From positions 496,001 to 560,000 of the forward strand of contig CBFHKZ010000001.1 of the NCBI GenBank assembly GCA_965656545.1: a stretch of 64,000 nucleotides of DNA, in the 5' to 3' direction. The DNA is from UBA7446 sp965656545. Its GTDB lineage: Bacteria; Bacteroidota; Bacteroidia; Flavobacteriales; Flavobacteriaceae. This document shows, piece after piece, positions 8,559-18,244 of this stretch. The translations under genes and the position numbers were made by a program. The notes beneath the pieces were generated by a model that worked only from the letters and a program-made list of their open reading frames with translations, did not search any database and was not told where the DNA came from. Each line of letters starts with the position of its first letter. Position 1 is the stretch's first letter.

Positions 8559-9239
8559 CTAGCTTTTAACAACAACCTCAGTGACCAAGCCATCCTCACA
8601 CTTGTATGTTTTGCCGGGATATTTTTGAATGATTCCAAAATCATGTGTCGCCATCAGTACAGTAGTGCCTTGTTTGTTTACAGCGCGCAATACATCCATA
8701 ATTTCCCACCTCGTAATGGGGTCAAGGTTGCCTGTGGGTTCGTCGGCTAGCAATACTTTTGGATGATTGAGCAAAGCACGACCTATGGAAAGCCGTTGTT
8801 GCTCACCGCCTGACAGCGTTTGTGGAAATTTCTTCTCTTTTCCTGCTAGATTTACCAGTGCCAATACTTCCGCAATGCGGGCATCGCGTTCTGACTTGTT
8901 CTTCCAGCCTGTTGCACGCAATACAAAAGCCAAGTTTTGATATACATTGCGGTCGGGGAGTAGTTTGAAATCCTGAAAAACAATACCCAACGAACGTCTT
9001 AATTTGTGTACATGCCTGCTTTTAAGTTTTGCCAATGCCGTGTCGCAGATGCTAATTTCTCCTGATTTCAGCGGAAGTGCGGCGTATAGTGTTCGTATCA
9101 AACTGCTTTTTCCACTTCCTGTTCTTCCAATAAAATAAACAAAAGCCCCAGCATCAATATCAAGTAATACCTTGTCTAGCACCACATTTTTGTTCTGCTG
9201 TATGGCTGCGTTTTGTATTGAAATAATAGGTGTTCCCAT
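8559..9239 (-). CDS. ftsE: Cell division ATP-binding protein FtsE
   Basis: ATPase partner of FtsX; together they control peptidoglycan hydrolases at the division septum. It carries Walker A GRTGSGKSS near residues 38-46, the ABC signature LSGGEQQRLS, Walker B VLLADEPTGNLD and a switch histidine in MATHD. The 226-residue length fits FtsE. No ftsX is adjacent, which is common in Bacteroidota. The following minus-strand gene is a glycosyltransferase that starts 5 bases after this stop. Another small LolD-type ABC ATPase is the main alternative. Confidence 0.85.
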   Translation of the reverse strand: MGTPIISIQNAAIQQNKNVVLDKVLLDIDAGAFVYFIGRTGSGKSSLIRTLYAALPLKSGEISICDTALAKLKSRHVHKLRRSLGIVFQDFKLLPDRNVYQNLAFVLRATGWKNKSERDARIAEVLALVNLAGKEKKFPQTLSGGEQQRLSIGRALLNHPKVLLADEPTGNLDPITRWEIMDVLRAVNKQGTTVLMATHDFGIIQKYPGKTYKCEDGLVTEVVVKS

Positions 9240-9417
9240 ATAGGGTTAAAAGTAAGCATGTTTTTTAGAAGATGTTAAACAAGAATAGATATTTATTCAC
9301 TTATATATATTGAAAATTAATCTAAAATGGCTGATAATGTTTAATAATTATATTAAATAGCGAAATTATACTTAATAATAAAAATAAATTTAACAAATTT
9401 GCTTCAAAATTAAAACT

Positions 9418-11082
9418 ATGTGTGGAATTGTATGTGCTTTAGATGTAAAGCAACCAACCGAAGAACTTCGACCGCAATTGCTAGAGATGTCCAAAAAAAT
9501 TCGCCATCGCGGACCAGATTGGAGTGGTATCTATGCTGATGATCATGCCATATTTGCGCATGAACGCTTGGCTATTGTTGATCCAGCTTCTGGAAAGCAA
9601 CCTTTGTTTAGCCCAGATAAGCAGCTTGTGCTAGCGGCAAATGGTGAAATATACAACCACCGTGAGCTTCGTGCTACCACGCCTGAATACGACTTCCAAA
9701 CAGGTTCTGACTGTGAAGTTATCCTGGCTTTATACCAGCAAAAAGGCGTTGACTTTATCGACGATTTAAACGGTATTTTTGGTTTTGTACTCTATGACGC
9801 TGTAAATAAAGACTTTTTAATTGCCAGAGACCACATGGGTATTATTCCACTCTATTACGGTTTTGATCAGGCAGGTACTCGCTATGTGGCTTCCGAGCTA
9901 AAAGCATTAGAAGGTGTGTGTCATACCATTGAGGTTTTCCCTCCAGGACACTACATGACTTCAAAAGATGACGCTCCTCAAAAATGGTATTCACGTGATT
10001 GGGAAGACTACGAAGCTGTTAAAGACAACCCAACCAGTATTGAAGACTTGGGCAAGGCACTTGAAGATGCGGTTCACCGTCAGCTTATGAGTGATGTGCC
10101 CTATGGAGTTTTACTATCAGGAGGCTTGGATTCGTCCATTACTTCGGCATTGGCTAAAAAATTTGCCAAGAACCGTGTGGAGGCAGATGACAAACAAGAA
10201 GCTTGGTGGCCACAACTCCATTCTTTTTCTATTGGTTTAGCAGGTTCGCCGGATTTGGCAGCTGCAAAAGTCGTTGCAGATCGAATTGGTACGATTCACC
10301 ATGAAGTCACTTTTACCGTACAAGAAGGTTTAGATGCCATACGAGATGTTATCTACCACTTGGAGACGTATGACATTACTACTGTTCGTGCTTCTACGCC
10401 TATGTACTTATTGGCGCGTGTAATCAAATCCATGGGCATTAAAATGGTGCTTTCAGGAGAGGGTGCAGATGAGGTATTTGGTGGTTATTTGTATTTCCAC
10501 AAAGCACCCAGCCCAGAAGAATTTCACAAAGAGACCGTTAGAAAGCTCGAAAAACTCTATCAATACGATTGCTTAAGAGCCAACAAATCGCTGGCAGCTT
10601 GGGGTATTGAGGGTCGTGTACCATTTTTGGATAAAGAATTTATGGATGTTGCCATGCGCATCAATCCAAAGGACAAGATGATTACACCCGAGCGTATGGA
10701 AAAATGGGTGCTTCGCAAAGCATTTGAAGATGAATTGCCCGAGTCTGTTGCTTGGCGCCAAAAAGAGCAGTTTAGCGACGGCGTTGGCTACAATTGGATA
10801 GATTCCCTCAAAGAATTGGTAGAATCGTCTGTAACAGACGCGCAAATGGAGCAGGTAAGCCATCGTTTTCCAGCGCAACCACCTAGAACAAAAGAAGAAT
10901 ATTATTACCGCAGCATTTTTGAAGATCATTTCCCGTCACAGGCAGCAGCACTTACAGTACCCTCTGTTCCTTCGATAGCATGCAGTACACCAACCGCATT
11001 GGCATGGGATGCATCCTTCCAAAATATGAACGAACCTTCGGGACGCGCCATAGGCAGCGTACACATGGATGCTTACGAGTAA
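9418..11082 (+). CDS. asnB: Asparagine synthase B (glutamine-hydrolysing)
   Basis: Makes asparagine from aspartate, ATP and glutamine. The mature N-terminal Cys2 nucleophile (MCGIVCALD) defines the class II glutaminase domain, with RHRGPDWSG and NGEIYNH behind it. The synthetase domain has the ATP loop LLSGGLDSS near residue 235 and the acidic motif SGEGADEVFGGY. At 554 residues it matches bacterial AsnB. A strong terminator follows, so it is probably a single-gene unit. The 178-base upstream gap is AT-rich and ends with TAACAAATTTGC, a near match to the -7 box. Confidence 0.96.
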   Translation: MCGIVCALDVKQPTEELRPQLLEMSKKIRHRGPDWSGIYADDHAIFAHERLAIVDPASGKQPLFSPDKQLVLAANGEIYNHRELRATTPEYDFQTGSDCEVILALYQQKGVDFIDDLNGIFGFVLYDAVNKDFLIARDHMGIIPLYYGFDQAGTRYVASELKALEGVCHTIEVFPPGHYMTSKDDAPQKWYSRDWEDYEAVKDNPTSIEDLGKALEDAVHRQLMSDVPYGVLLSGGLDSSITSALAKKFAKNRVEADDKQEAWWPQLHSFSIGLAGSPDLAAAKVVADRIGTIHHEVTFTVQEGLDAIRDVIYHLETYDITTVRASTPMYLLARVIKSMGIKMVLSGEGADEVFGGYLYFHKAPSPEEFHKETVRKLEKLYQYDCLRANKSLAAWGIEGRVPFLDKEFMDVAMRINPKDKMITPERMEKWVLRKAFEDELPESVAWRQKEQFSDGVGYNWIDSLKELVESSVTDAQMEQVSHRFPAQPPRTKEEYYYRSIFEDHFPSQAAALTVPSVPSIACSTPTALAWDASFQNMNEPSGRAIGSVHMDAYE

Positions 11083-11117
11083 TTTTTACACACATTGTGT
11101 TGATAACTTGACTAACG

Positions 11118-11152
11118 AAAAGCCGCACTTTTACCATTAAAGTGGGGCTTTT
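11118..11152 (+). terminator. Terminator between asnB and gyrB
   Basis: Arms 11118-11131 and 11139-11152 (AAAAGCC... and ...GGCTTTT) form a 14-bp stem with one mismatch and a T-rich end. The flanking A and T runs could stop transcription from either side. Confidence 0.8.
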
Positions 11153-11156
11153 CTCG

Positions 11157-11164
11157 TAAATTTG
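11157..11164 (+). promoter_or_regulatory. Promoter -7 box for gyrB
   Basis: TAAATTTG fits TAnnTTTG and lies 32 bases before the gyrB ATG, directly after the asnB terminator. Confidence 0.65.
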
Positions 11165-11195
11165 TGAGAATAGCTTTTATTCATAATTTAATCAT

Positions 11196-13133
11196 ATGAG
11201 TGACCAACCGAAACAGAATTATTCAGCAGATAGTATACAGGCATTAGAAGGCATGGAGCACGTGCGCATGCGCCCGTCCATGTACATTGGGGATGTAGGC
11301 GTACGCGGACTCCACCACCTTGTTTACGAAGTCGTAGATAACTCCATTGATGAGGCTTTGGCCGGTCATTGTGATTTAATAACTGTCGAGATAAACGAGG
11401 ACAACTCCATTACTGTTGAAGACAACGGACGTGGTATCCCCGTAGGGATGCACAAAAAAGAAGGCGTTTCTGCACTCGAAGTTGTAATGACCAAAATTGG
11501 TGCTGGAGGTAAATTCGACAAAGATTCTTATAAAGTTTCGGGAGGTTTACACGGCGTTGGGGTGTCTTGTGTCAATGCACTTTCTGATATGCTTAAAGCT
11601 ACCGTATTCCTTGATGGTAAGGTTTGGGAGCAAGAATACGCAAGGGGTAAGGCACAGTACCCTGTTAGGAGCATAGGCGATACAGACAAAACGGGAACCT
11701 TAGTGACCTTTTCGCCAGACCCAACGATTTTTGCGCAAACTCGCGAATACAATTACGACACACTCGCAAGTCGTATGCGTGAACTTGCCTATTTGAACAA
11801 AGGAATAAAAATACAGCTGACCGACCACCGTAATAAAGATGAAAAAGGCGAATCAGTGACAGAGCTATTCCATTCAGAAGAAGGGCTAAAGGAATTTATT
11901 CGTTTTCTAGATGCGAATAGAGAGCCCATTACGACAGACGTGATTTCAATGGAGGGAGAGAAAAACGATATCCCTGTCGAAGTTGCGATGATATACAATA
12001 CTTCGTTTACTGAAAACCTACATTCTTATGTAAACAACATCAATACCCATGAAGGGGGTACCCACCTGTCAGGATTTAGACGCGGTCTTACGACAACGCT
12101 AAAGAAATATGCCGATGCATCGGGTATGTTGGACAAGCTTAAATTTGAAATCTCGGGAGACGACTTCCGTGAGGGGCTGACCGCTATTGTTTCTGTTAAG
12201 GTAGCAGAGCCACAATTTGAAGGGCAGACGAAAACCAAATTAGGTAACAGAGAAGTAAGTGCAGCTGTTTCACAGTCTGTTTCCGAAATGCTGGAAAATT
12301 ATTTGGAGGAACATCCCAACGATGCCAAATCCATAGTGCAAAAGGTAATTTTAGCTGCTCAAGCGCGTCACGCTGCACGTAAGGCGCGTGAAATGGTACA
12401 ACGCAAAACCGTGATGAGCGGAGGTGGATTGCCGGGTAAACTGTCAGATTGTTCTGAACAAGATCCGAAGCTTTGTGAGGTTTTCCTTGTTGAGGGTGAC
12501 TCGGCGGGTGGTACTGCCAAGCAAGGGCGCGATCGAAACTTCCAAGCCATACTACCGCTTCGTGGTAAAATCTTAAACGTTGAAAAAGCCATGCAACACA
12601 AGGTTTTTGAAAACGAAGAAATTCGAAACATTTATACTGCCTTAGGGGTAACCATAGGAACAGAAGAAGATGCCAAGGCGTTGAATTTAGATAAGTTACG
12701 CTACCACAAGGTGGTTATTATGTGTGATGCCGATGTCGATGGTAGTCACATTTCAACACTTATACTAACTTTCTTTTTCCGCTATATGCGTGAGCTTATT
12801 GAAAACGGCTATATCTATATTGCAACTCCGCCGCTTTATTTGGTTAAAAAAGGTCAAAAGAAGCAATATGCGTGGGACGATGATCAACGTGATCGTTTGA
12901 TGCAAGATTTTGGTCAGGGCTCTTCGGTACAGCGTTACAAAGGTTTGGGTGAAATGAATGCAGAACAACTTTGGGATACCACCATGAACCCAGAATTTAG
13001 AACATTACGTCAAGTAACCATAGACAACGGAGGCGAGGCTGACCGTGTTTTCTCAATGCTCATGGGCGACGAAGTGCCGCCAAGACGTGAGTTTATTGAA
13101 AAGAATGCGATTTATGCGAATATCGATGCATAA
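11196..13133 (+). CDS. gyrB: DNA gyrase subunit B
   Basis: ATPase subunit of gyrase, introducing negative supercoils with GyrA. The GHKL ATPase domain shows VRMRPSMYIGD, VDNSIDEALAG, the EDNGRGIP motif and GGLHGVG. The Toprim domain has VEGDSAGGTAKQGRDR with the catalytic Glu, the PLRGKILNVEKA motif and DADVDGSHI with metal-binding Asp residues. The C-terminus has the QRYKGLGEMNAEQLW gyrase motif. The product has 645 residues, the normal short form lacking the enterobacterial insert. It stands alone between a terminator and mdh. Confidence 0.97.
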   Translation: MSDQPKQNYSADSIQALEGMEHVRMRPSMYIGDVGVRGLHHLVYEVVDNSIDEALAGHCDLITVEINEDNSITVEDNGRGIPVGMHKKEGVSALEVVMTKIGAGGKFDKDSYKVSGGLHGVGVSCVNALSDMLKATVFLDGKVWEQEYARGKAQYPVRSIGDTDKTGTLVTFSPDPTIFAQTREYNYDTLASRMRELAYLNKGIKIQLTDHRNKDEKGESVTELFHSEEGLKEFIRFLDANREPITTDVISMEGEKNDIPVEVAMIYNTSFTENLHSYVNNINTHEGGTHLSGFRRGLTTTLKKYADASGMLDKLKFEISGDDFREGLTAIVSVKVAEPQFEGQTKTKLGNREVSAAVSQSVSEMLENYLEEHPNDAKSIVQKVILAAQARHAARKAREMVQRKTVMSGGGLPGKLSDCSEQDPKLCEVFLVEGDSAGGTAKQGRDRNFQAILPLRGKILNVEKAMQHKVFENEEIRNIYTALGVTIGTEEDAKALNLDKLRYHKVVIMCDADVDGSHISTLILTFFFRYMRELIENGYIYIATPPLYLVKKGQKKQYAWDDDQRDRLMQDFGQGSSVQRYKGLGEMNAEQLWDTTMNPEFRTLRQVTIDNGGEADRVFSMLMGDEVPPRREFIEKNAIYANIDA

Positions 13134-13187
13134 GCTTTTAGTATTTGCGTTCAAGTCTTACTTTTACAAAACCAAAATAACAAACAC

Positions 13188-14123
13188 ATGAAAGTTACCA
13201 TAGTTGGCGCCGGAAACGTTGGCGCTACTTGTGCAGATGCTATTGCTACACAACGCATTGCGAGCGAAGTCGTATTACTAGATATTAAAGAAGGATTTGC
13301 TGAGGGTAAAGCCCTTGACATGATGCAAACCGCTACCACCCTTGGGTTTAATACCAAAATTGTAGGCACGACCAATGATTACACCAAAACGGCAAACAGC
13401 AGTGTTGTTGTAATTACATCAGGAATTCCACGTAAGCCCGGTATGACACGTGAAGAATTAATTGGCATCAACGCTGGCATAGTTCAGTCTGTTGCTGAAA
13501 ATATCTTAGCGCACTCCCCAGACGCCATTATTGTGGTGGTTTCCAACCCCATGGATACCATGACTTATTTGACACTAAAGAAAACGGGATTGCCAAAAAA
13601 CCGCATCATTGGAATGGGCGGCGCTTTGGACAGTTCAAGATTTAAAACGTATTTGTCTCAAGCCCTAGATAAGCCAGCCAACGATATTCACGGGATGGTA
13701 ATTGGTGGACACGGAGACACCACTATGATTCCATTGACGCGATTGGCTTCCTATAACGGTATTCCTGTTTCAACCCTGCTAGAAGCGGACGTACTGAAGC
13801 AAGTTGCGGCCGACACCATGGTTGGTGGTGCAACATTAACCAAGCTATTAGGAACATCAGCGTGGTATGCGCCGGGTGCATCCGTAGCTTATTTGGTTGA
13901 CAGTATCCTCAATGACCAAAAGCGTATTATACCATGCTCGGTTTATTTAGAGGGTGAGTACAACCAAGAAGATATTTGCATTGGCGTTCCTTGCGTTATT
14001 GGACGTTCAGGTTTAGAATCCATTGTAGATGTAAATTTAACAGCCGAAGAGCAAGCTACTTTTGATAAAAGTGCTGCTGCGGTACGTAATATGAATGCAG
14101 CTTTAGATAGCATACTTTCGTAA
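13188..14123 (+). CDS. mdh: Malate dehydrogenase (NAD, LDH-like type)
   Basis: Interconverts malate and oxaloacetate in the citric acid cycle. The NAD-binding loop VGAGNVGATCADAIA opens the protein. IPRKPGMTREELIGIN contains the substrate-binding Arg of the mobile loop, and GGHGDTTMIPL contains the catalytic His. The product has 311 residues, normal for the LDH-like malate dehydrogenases found in Bacteroidota and other phyla. The first Arg-containing loop marks malate rather than lactate specificity. It lies 54 bases after gyrB and 86 before secDF, which has its own promoter. Confidence 0.95.
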   Translation: MKVTIVGAGNVGATCADAIATQRIASEVVLLDIKEGFAEGKALDMMQTATTLGFNTKIVGTTNDYTKTANSSVVVITSGIPRKPGMTREELIGINAGIVQSVAENILAHSPDAIIVVVSNPMDTMTYLTLKKTGLPKNRIIGMGGALDSSRFKTYLSQALDKPANDIHGMVIGGHGDTTMIPLTRLASYNGIPVSTLLEADVLKQVAADTMVGGATLTKLLGTSAWYAPGASVAYLVDSILNDQKRIIPCSVYLEGEYNQEDICIGVPCVIGRSGLESIVDVNLTAEEQATFDKSAAAVRNMNAALDSILS

Positions 14124-14146
14124 AATCACACAGCTAATTTTAGCAA

Positions 14147-14177
14147 TTTGTTAATCAGTACGGATACGCTATATTTG
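14147..14177 (+). promoter_or_regulatory. Promoter for secDF (-33 and -7 boxes)
   Basis: TTTG at 14147-14150, a 19-base spacer and TATATTTG at 14170-14177 make a close match to the Bacteroidota promoter. The secDF ATG is 32 bases downstream. Confidence 0.7.
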
Positions 14178-14209
14178 CTCGTCTCAATTACGACACAAAA
14201 AACTTTATC

Positions 14210-17146
14210 ATGCAGAATAACGGACTTATTAAATTTTTCACCGTTTTGTTTGGCCTTGTCAGCCTCTACCAACTATCATTCACTTTTGTTACGTCAAAAG
14301 TTGAATCAGATGCCAAGACATATGCCCAAGCTTCCGTCAACACAGATGACGCAGACTATTTCACCCTCGTAGACATTGCCGAGCGCAACTACCTTGATTC
14401 TATTTCAGAACAAAAGGTATTTGGTGTTTTCAATTACGCTACAGCAAAAGACCGAGAGCTAAATAAAGGCTTAGACCTCAAAGGGGGTATCAACGTCATC
14501 CTACAAGTTTCCGTTAAGGACATCTTAAAAGGCTTGGCTGAAAATAGCCGAAACCCATTGTTTAATCAGTCGCTTGCAAGAGCTGATGTGCTGCAGAAAT
14601 CATCTGATGATACCTACGTGGAGAGTTTTTTCTTGGCCTTTGAAGAGTTAAAAGGCGATGAAAACCTATCCAATCCAGATATTTTTGGCAACCGTACCTT
14701 AAGCGATGACATCAACTTTAACATGACAGATGACGAGGTTAAGCCCGTTATCCGTAAAAAAATTGATGCTTCTATTGTTTCTGCATTTGAAGTATTGCGT
14801 AAGCGTATTGATAAGTTTGGGGTAACCCAACCTAACATCCAACGCTTGGGTACTTCAGGACGTATTTTGGTTGAATTGCCTGGTGCAAGAGATGTTGAAC
14901 GTGTTAAAAATCTCTTACAAAGTACTGCCCAACTTGAATTTTGGGAAACTACTTCTAACCAGTTGTTTGGTGCTTTCCTTGGGCAAGCAAACGAATTGCT
15001 TAAAACTGTAGTGGAGGCTGAAAAAGAAGAAGCCGAAACAGAAGTTTCAGAAATCGATGATTTGCTTTCTGATGTGGCTGCTGCACAAGATTCCATTACA
15101 ACCGTAGTAAACCCCATTTATGACTACGTTAAAGGCGCTGGTTATGCCGGTGGTCCTGTATTGATTCAGGTTGATGTGAAAGATCAACCAACGGTTGAAT
15201 CATATTTAAACCGTTCTGACGTACGTGCTTTGTTGCCTGCAGACCTGCGTTATACCAAGTTTTTGTGGGGTATACCCGATGAAAAAACAGATTTAGTTGA
15301 CTTATATGTCATCAAGGCAAACCGTTCTAACGAACCACCGTTAAGTGGAAGTGTTATTGTAGATGCTGCACAAACCTATGACCAATTGGGTGCTGCTGCC
15401 GTTTCCATGCAAATGAATGGCAAGGGCGCACGTATCTGGGAAGAAATGACCGGTAAAGCATACCAAGAAAAAAGCAATATTGCCATAGTTTTGGACGATG
15501 TAGTCTATTCCGCTCCTGGAGTTTCCAAGGGCGCTATTTCAGGCGGTCGTTCTGAGATATCAGGGCAATTCTCCCTCAATGAAGCCATTGACTTGGCTAA
15601 CGTACTTAGAGCTGGTAAGCTGCCAGCTGCTGCTGAAATTATTCAATCTGAAATCGTAGGCCCATCACTTGGGCAAGAGGCCATTGAAAGTGGTGTTAAC
15701 TCATTCGTAATTGCACTACTACTCGTACTTGCTTGGATGATTTTCTACTACGGTCGTGCTGGTCTTTACGCAGACATTGCCTTGAGTTTAAACATCATTC
15801 TTATTTTCGGTATTCTCGCTGGATTAGGTGCTGTACTCACACTGCCCGGTATTGCAGGTATTGTACTTACCATTGGTATGTCGGTTGATGCGAACGTACT
15901 TATTTTTGAACGTATTCGCGAGGAGCTGGCCAAAGGCAAAGGACAAAAGCAAGCAGTATCGGATGGATTTAGAAACGCCTTGTCTTCTATTTTAGATGCC
16001 AACATTACTACTGGTCTTACGGCATTTATCTTGTTTGTGTTTGGAACAGGTCCAATTAAAGGATTTGCAACAACGCTACTTATAGGTATTGCAACCTCCT
16101 TATCAACAGCCATTTTTGTCACAAGATTACTTGTTGATGGACGTTTGGCCAATGGAAAGGCTTTAGCATTTGCTACGGGCGCAACCAAAAATTTATTCCG
16201 AAACCTAGATATTAAATTCCTAAAAAAACGTGGCTTTGCTTATGTTGTTTCAGGTTTGCTTATCGCTGCTGGTATTGCTTCCTTATTTACACAAGGACTC
16301 AACCAAGGGGTTGATTTTGTAGGAGGACGTTCTTATACAGTTCGTTTCGAACAAGCGGTTAATCCAACAGATGCACAATCACAGTTGGTTAGCCTTCTTG
16401 GTAGTGCCGAAGCCAAAACTTTTGGTGAGGACAACCAGTTAAAAATTACGACCAACTATAAAGTTGATGTTGAAGGAACAGAGGTAGATGATGAAATTCA
16501 GCAAGCTTTATTTAGCGGTCTTTCGTCTTTCTTGCCAGAGAACCTTAACTATGACGACTTTGTTAATGGCGCTGAAGACAAACAGGTAGGTATTATGTCC
16601 TCTATTAAGGTAGGGCCAACCATTGCCGATGATATTAAGAAGAACTCATTTTTGGCTGTATTTGGATCATTGATAGTGGTGTTCTTGTATATCTTACTGC
16701 GCTTCCGCAAGTGGCAATACTCTTTGGGAGCTGTTGCAGCGGTTTTCCACGACGTACTGCTCGTATTGGGAGTATTCTCTATTACCTACACCTTTATGCC
16801 TTTTAGCATGGAGATTAACCAAGCGTTTATCGCTGCGGTGCTTACGGTAATTGGATATTCGCTTAATGATACTGTGGTGGTGTTTGACCGTATTCGTGAG
16901 TTTAGACGCCTGCACACTTCATGGGAAGGTCACAAAACAGTAAATAGCGCACTTAACAGCACATTGAGTAGAACCATTAATACCTCCTTAACAACGCTAG
17001 TAGTGTTGTTGGCCATCTTTATTTTTGGTGGTGAGGCAATTCGCGGATTTATGTTTGCGCTTATTGTTGGTGTACTGGTAGGAACGTATTCCTCGCTGTT
17101 TATTGCGACACCTGTAATGTTTGATACCACACGCAAGGAAAAGTAA
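14210..17146 (+). CDS. secDF: Fused protein translocase subunit SecDF
   Basis: Proton-driven accessory of the Sec translocon that pulls exported proteins across the inner membrane. The SecD half has an N-terminal helix, the LDLKGGINVILQV motif, a large periplasmic domain and a first six-helix bundle with GLTLTIGMSVDANVLIFERI-like sequence. The SecF half begins near residue 675 with NQGVDFVGGRSYTVRF and ends with a second bundle carrying NDTVVVFDRIRE. At 978 residues this is the fused form usual in Bacteroidota. An extended acidic stretch near residues 270-300 is a lineage-specific insert. Convergent with lgt. Confidence 0.96.
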   Translation: MQNNGLIKFFTVLFGLVSLYQLSFTFVTSKVESDAKTYAQASVNTDDADYFTLVDIAERNYLDSISEQKVFGVFNYATAKDRELNKGLDLKGGINVILQVSVKDILKGLAENSRNPLFNQSLARADVLQKSSDDTYVESFFLAFEELKGDENLSNPDIFGNRTLSDDINFNMTDDEVKPVIRKKIDASIVSAFEVLRKRIDKFGVTQPNIQRLGTSGRILVELPGARDVERVKNLLQSTAQLEFWETTSNQLFGAFLGQANELLKTVVEAEKEEAETEVSEIDDLLSDVAAAQDSITTVVNPIYDYVKGAGYAGGPVLIQVDVKDQPTVESYLNRSDVRALLPADLRYTKFLWGIPDEKTDLVDLYVIKANRSNEPPLSGSVIVDAAQTYDQLGAAAVSMQMNGKGARIWEEMTGKAYQEKSNIAIVLDDVVYSAPGVSKGAISGGRSEISGQFSLNEAIDLANVLRAGKLPAAAEIIQSEIVGPSLGQEAIESGVNSFVIALLLVLAWMIFYYGRAGLYADIALSLNIILIFGILAGLGAVLTLPGIAGIVLTIGMSVDANVLIFERIREELAKGKGQKQAVSDGFRNALSSILDANITTGLTAFILFVFGTGPIKGFATTLLIGIATSLSTAIFVTRLLVDGRLANGKALAFATGATKNLFRNLDIKFLKKRGFAYVVSGLLIAAGIASLFTQGLNQGVDFVGGRSYTVRFEQAVNPTDAQSQLVSLLGSAEAKTFGEDNQLKITTNYKVDVEGTEVDDEIQQALFSGLSSFLPENLNYDDFVNGAEDKQVGIMSSIKVGPTIADDIKKNSFLAVFGSLIVVFLYILLRFRKWQYSLGAVAAVFHDVLLVLGVFSITYTFMPFSMEINQAFIAAVLTVIGYSLNDTVVVFDRIREFRRLHTSWEGHKTVNSALNSTLSRTINTSLTTLVVLLAIFIFGGEAIRGFMFALIVGVLVGTYSSLFIATPVMFDTTRKEK

Positions 17147-17152
17147 ACGTAA

Positions 17153-17980
17153 TTACCCTTTTTTTCTAGCAGAAAACACAACCAGCCCTATTCCCAAAAG
17201 GATTAGCGGTATGCTGAGCCATTGTCCTGTGGATAAATGGCCAAGTTGTTCCCCGAAGCCGCCCTGACTTTCTTTTACAAATTCAGCTAAAAAGCGTACA
17301 CCAAAGAGTAGGGCAAAGAATAGGCCCAACAAAAACCCTTCTTGTTTGCTTTTTTGGGTGTTTTTATAAACCATAAAAAGGATGATAAATACGATAAAAT
17401 AACCCAAAGATTCATATAACTGAACAGGGTGCCGGGGTAGTGTTTCACCATTGTTTTTAAAAACAACACCAAAATTGCTGCCCGTATACTTTCCGACAAT
17501 CTCGGAATTAAAGAAGTTCCCGATTCGAATAAATATACCCCCCAAAGCAACGGTTATGGCAATACGGTCTAACAGCCACAATAGCGAGGCGTATTTGAAT
17601 TTCCGCATATATAAATAAAGGGCTGTTATGATGCCAATGACTGCGCCATGACTGGCTAGGCCTCTAAAGCCAACAAACTTCCAACTTTCTTCCGATATTT
17701 TAAAGGGTAAAATGATTTCCAATAAGTTGTTTTGGAAATAATCCCAATTGTAGAAAAATACTTCTCCAAGTCGTGCGCCTAACAGGGTTCCCACGACCAT
17801 ATAAAGCAATAAGGGATCTAGATGTGTGACTGAAACGCCTTCTTTTTTATACATGTACTTCATGAGGTACAATCCACCTGCAAATGCAATAACAAACATG
17901 AGGCTGTAATAGTAAATACTGATGCTGCCAAGGCTGATGGCTACTGGGTCAGGTGCCCATAAAAATTTGAGTGCTAACAT
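17153..17980 (-). CDS. lgt: Prolipoprotein diacylglyceryl transferase
   Basis: Transfers diacylglycerol from phosphatidylglycerol to the lipobox cysteine of prolipoproteins, the first step of lipoprotein maturation. About seven membrane helices are visible. Key motifs are GARLGEVFFY, RGLASHGAVIG (with the essential His) and the Lgt signature IRIGNFFNSEIVG. The product has 275 residues. It follows yidD and cysS on the minus strand, with 39 bases to yidD. Several lipoproteins in this window would be its substrates. Its stop lies 6 bases from the convergent secDF stop. Confidence 0.95.
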   Translation of the reverse strand: MLALKFLWAPDPVAISLGSISIYYYSLMFVIAFAGGLYLMKYMYKKEGVSVTHLDPLLLYMVVGTLLGARLGEVFFYNWDYFQNNLLEIILPFKISEESWKFVGFRGLASHGAVIGIITALYLYMRKFKYASLLWLLDRIAITVALGGIFIRIGNFFNSEIVGKYTGSNFGVVFKNNGETLPRHPVQLYESLGYFIVFIILFMVYKNTQKSKQEGFLLGLFFALLFGVRFLAEFVKESQGGFGEQLGHLSTGQWLSIPLILLGIGLVVFSARKKG

Positions 17981-18019
17981 GAATTTTTAATTTTGGTTAA
18001 ATATACTGCAAATATTGTC

Positions 18020-18244
18020 CTAATCGGGAACGGGGTCGTGTCCTTGTCCGCCCCAAGGGTGGCATTGGCTGATGCGTTTGATGGCCAGTAGGGTTCCTTT
18101 CCAGAGGCCGTGTTTCTTTAAAGCCTCGAGGCTATACTGAGAGCAAGTGGGGTGAAACCGACAGCTGGAAGGCAATAGCGGCGAAATAATGGTTTGATAA
18201 ATACGAATGAGCAGCACAAAAGGAAAAATGAGCACCTTTTTCAT
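18020..18244 (-). CDS. yidD: Membrane protein insertion efficiency factor YidD
   Basis: Small protein that assists YidC-dependent insertion of membrane proteins. The family pattern is complete in 74 residues: an N-terminal amphipathic/hydrophobic start, LIRIYQTIISPLLPSSCRFH, CSQYSLEALKKHG and HPWGGQGHDPVPD. Its start overlaps the cysS stop by 4 bases (ATGA), so the two are translationally coupled. Confidence 0.94.
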   Translation of the reverse strand: MKKVLIFPFVLLIRIYQTIISPLLPSSCRFHPTCSQYSLEALKKHGLWKGTLLAIKRISQCHPWGGQGHDPVPD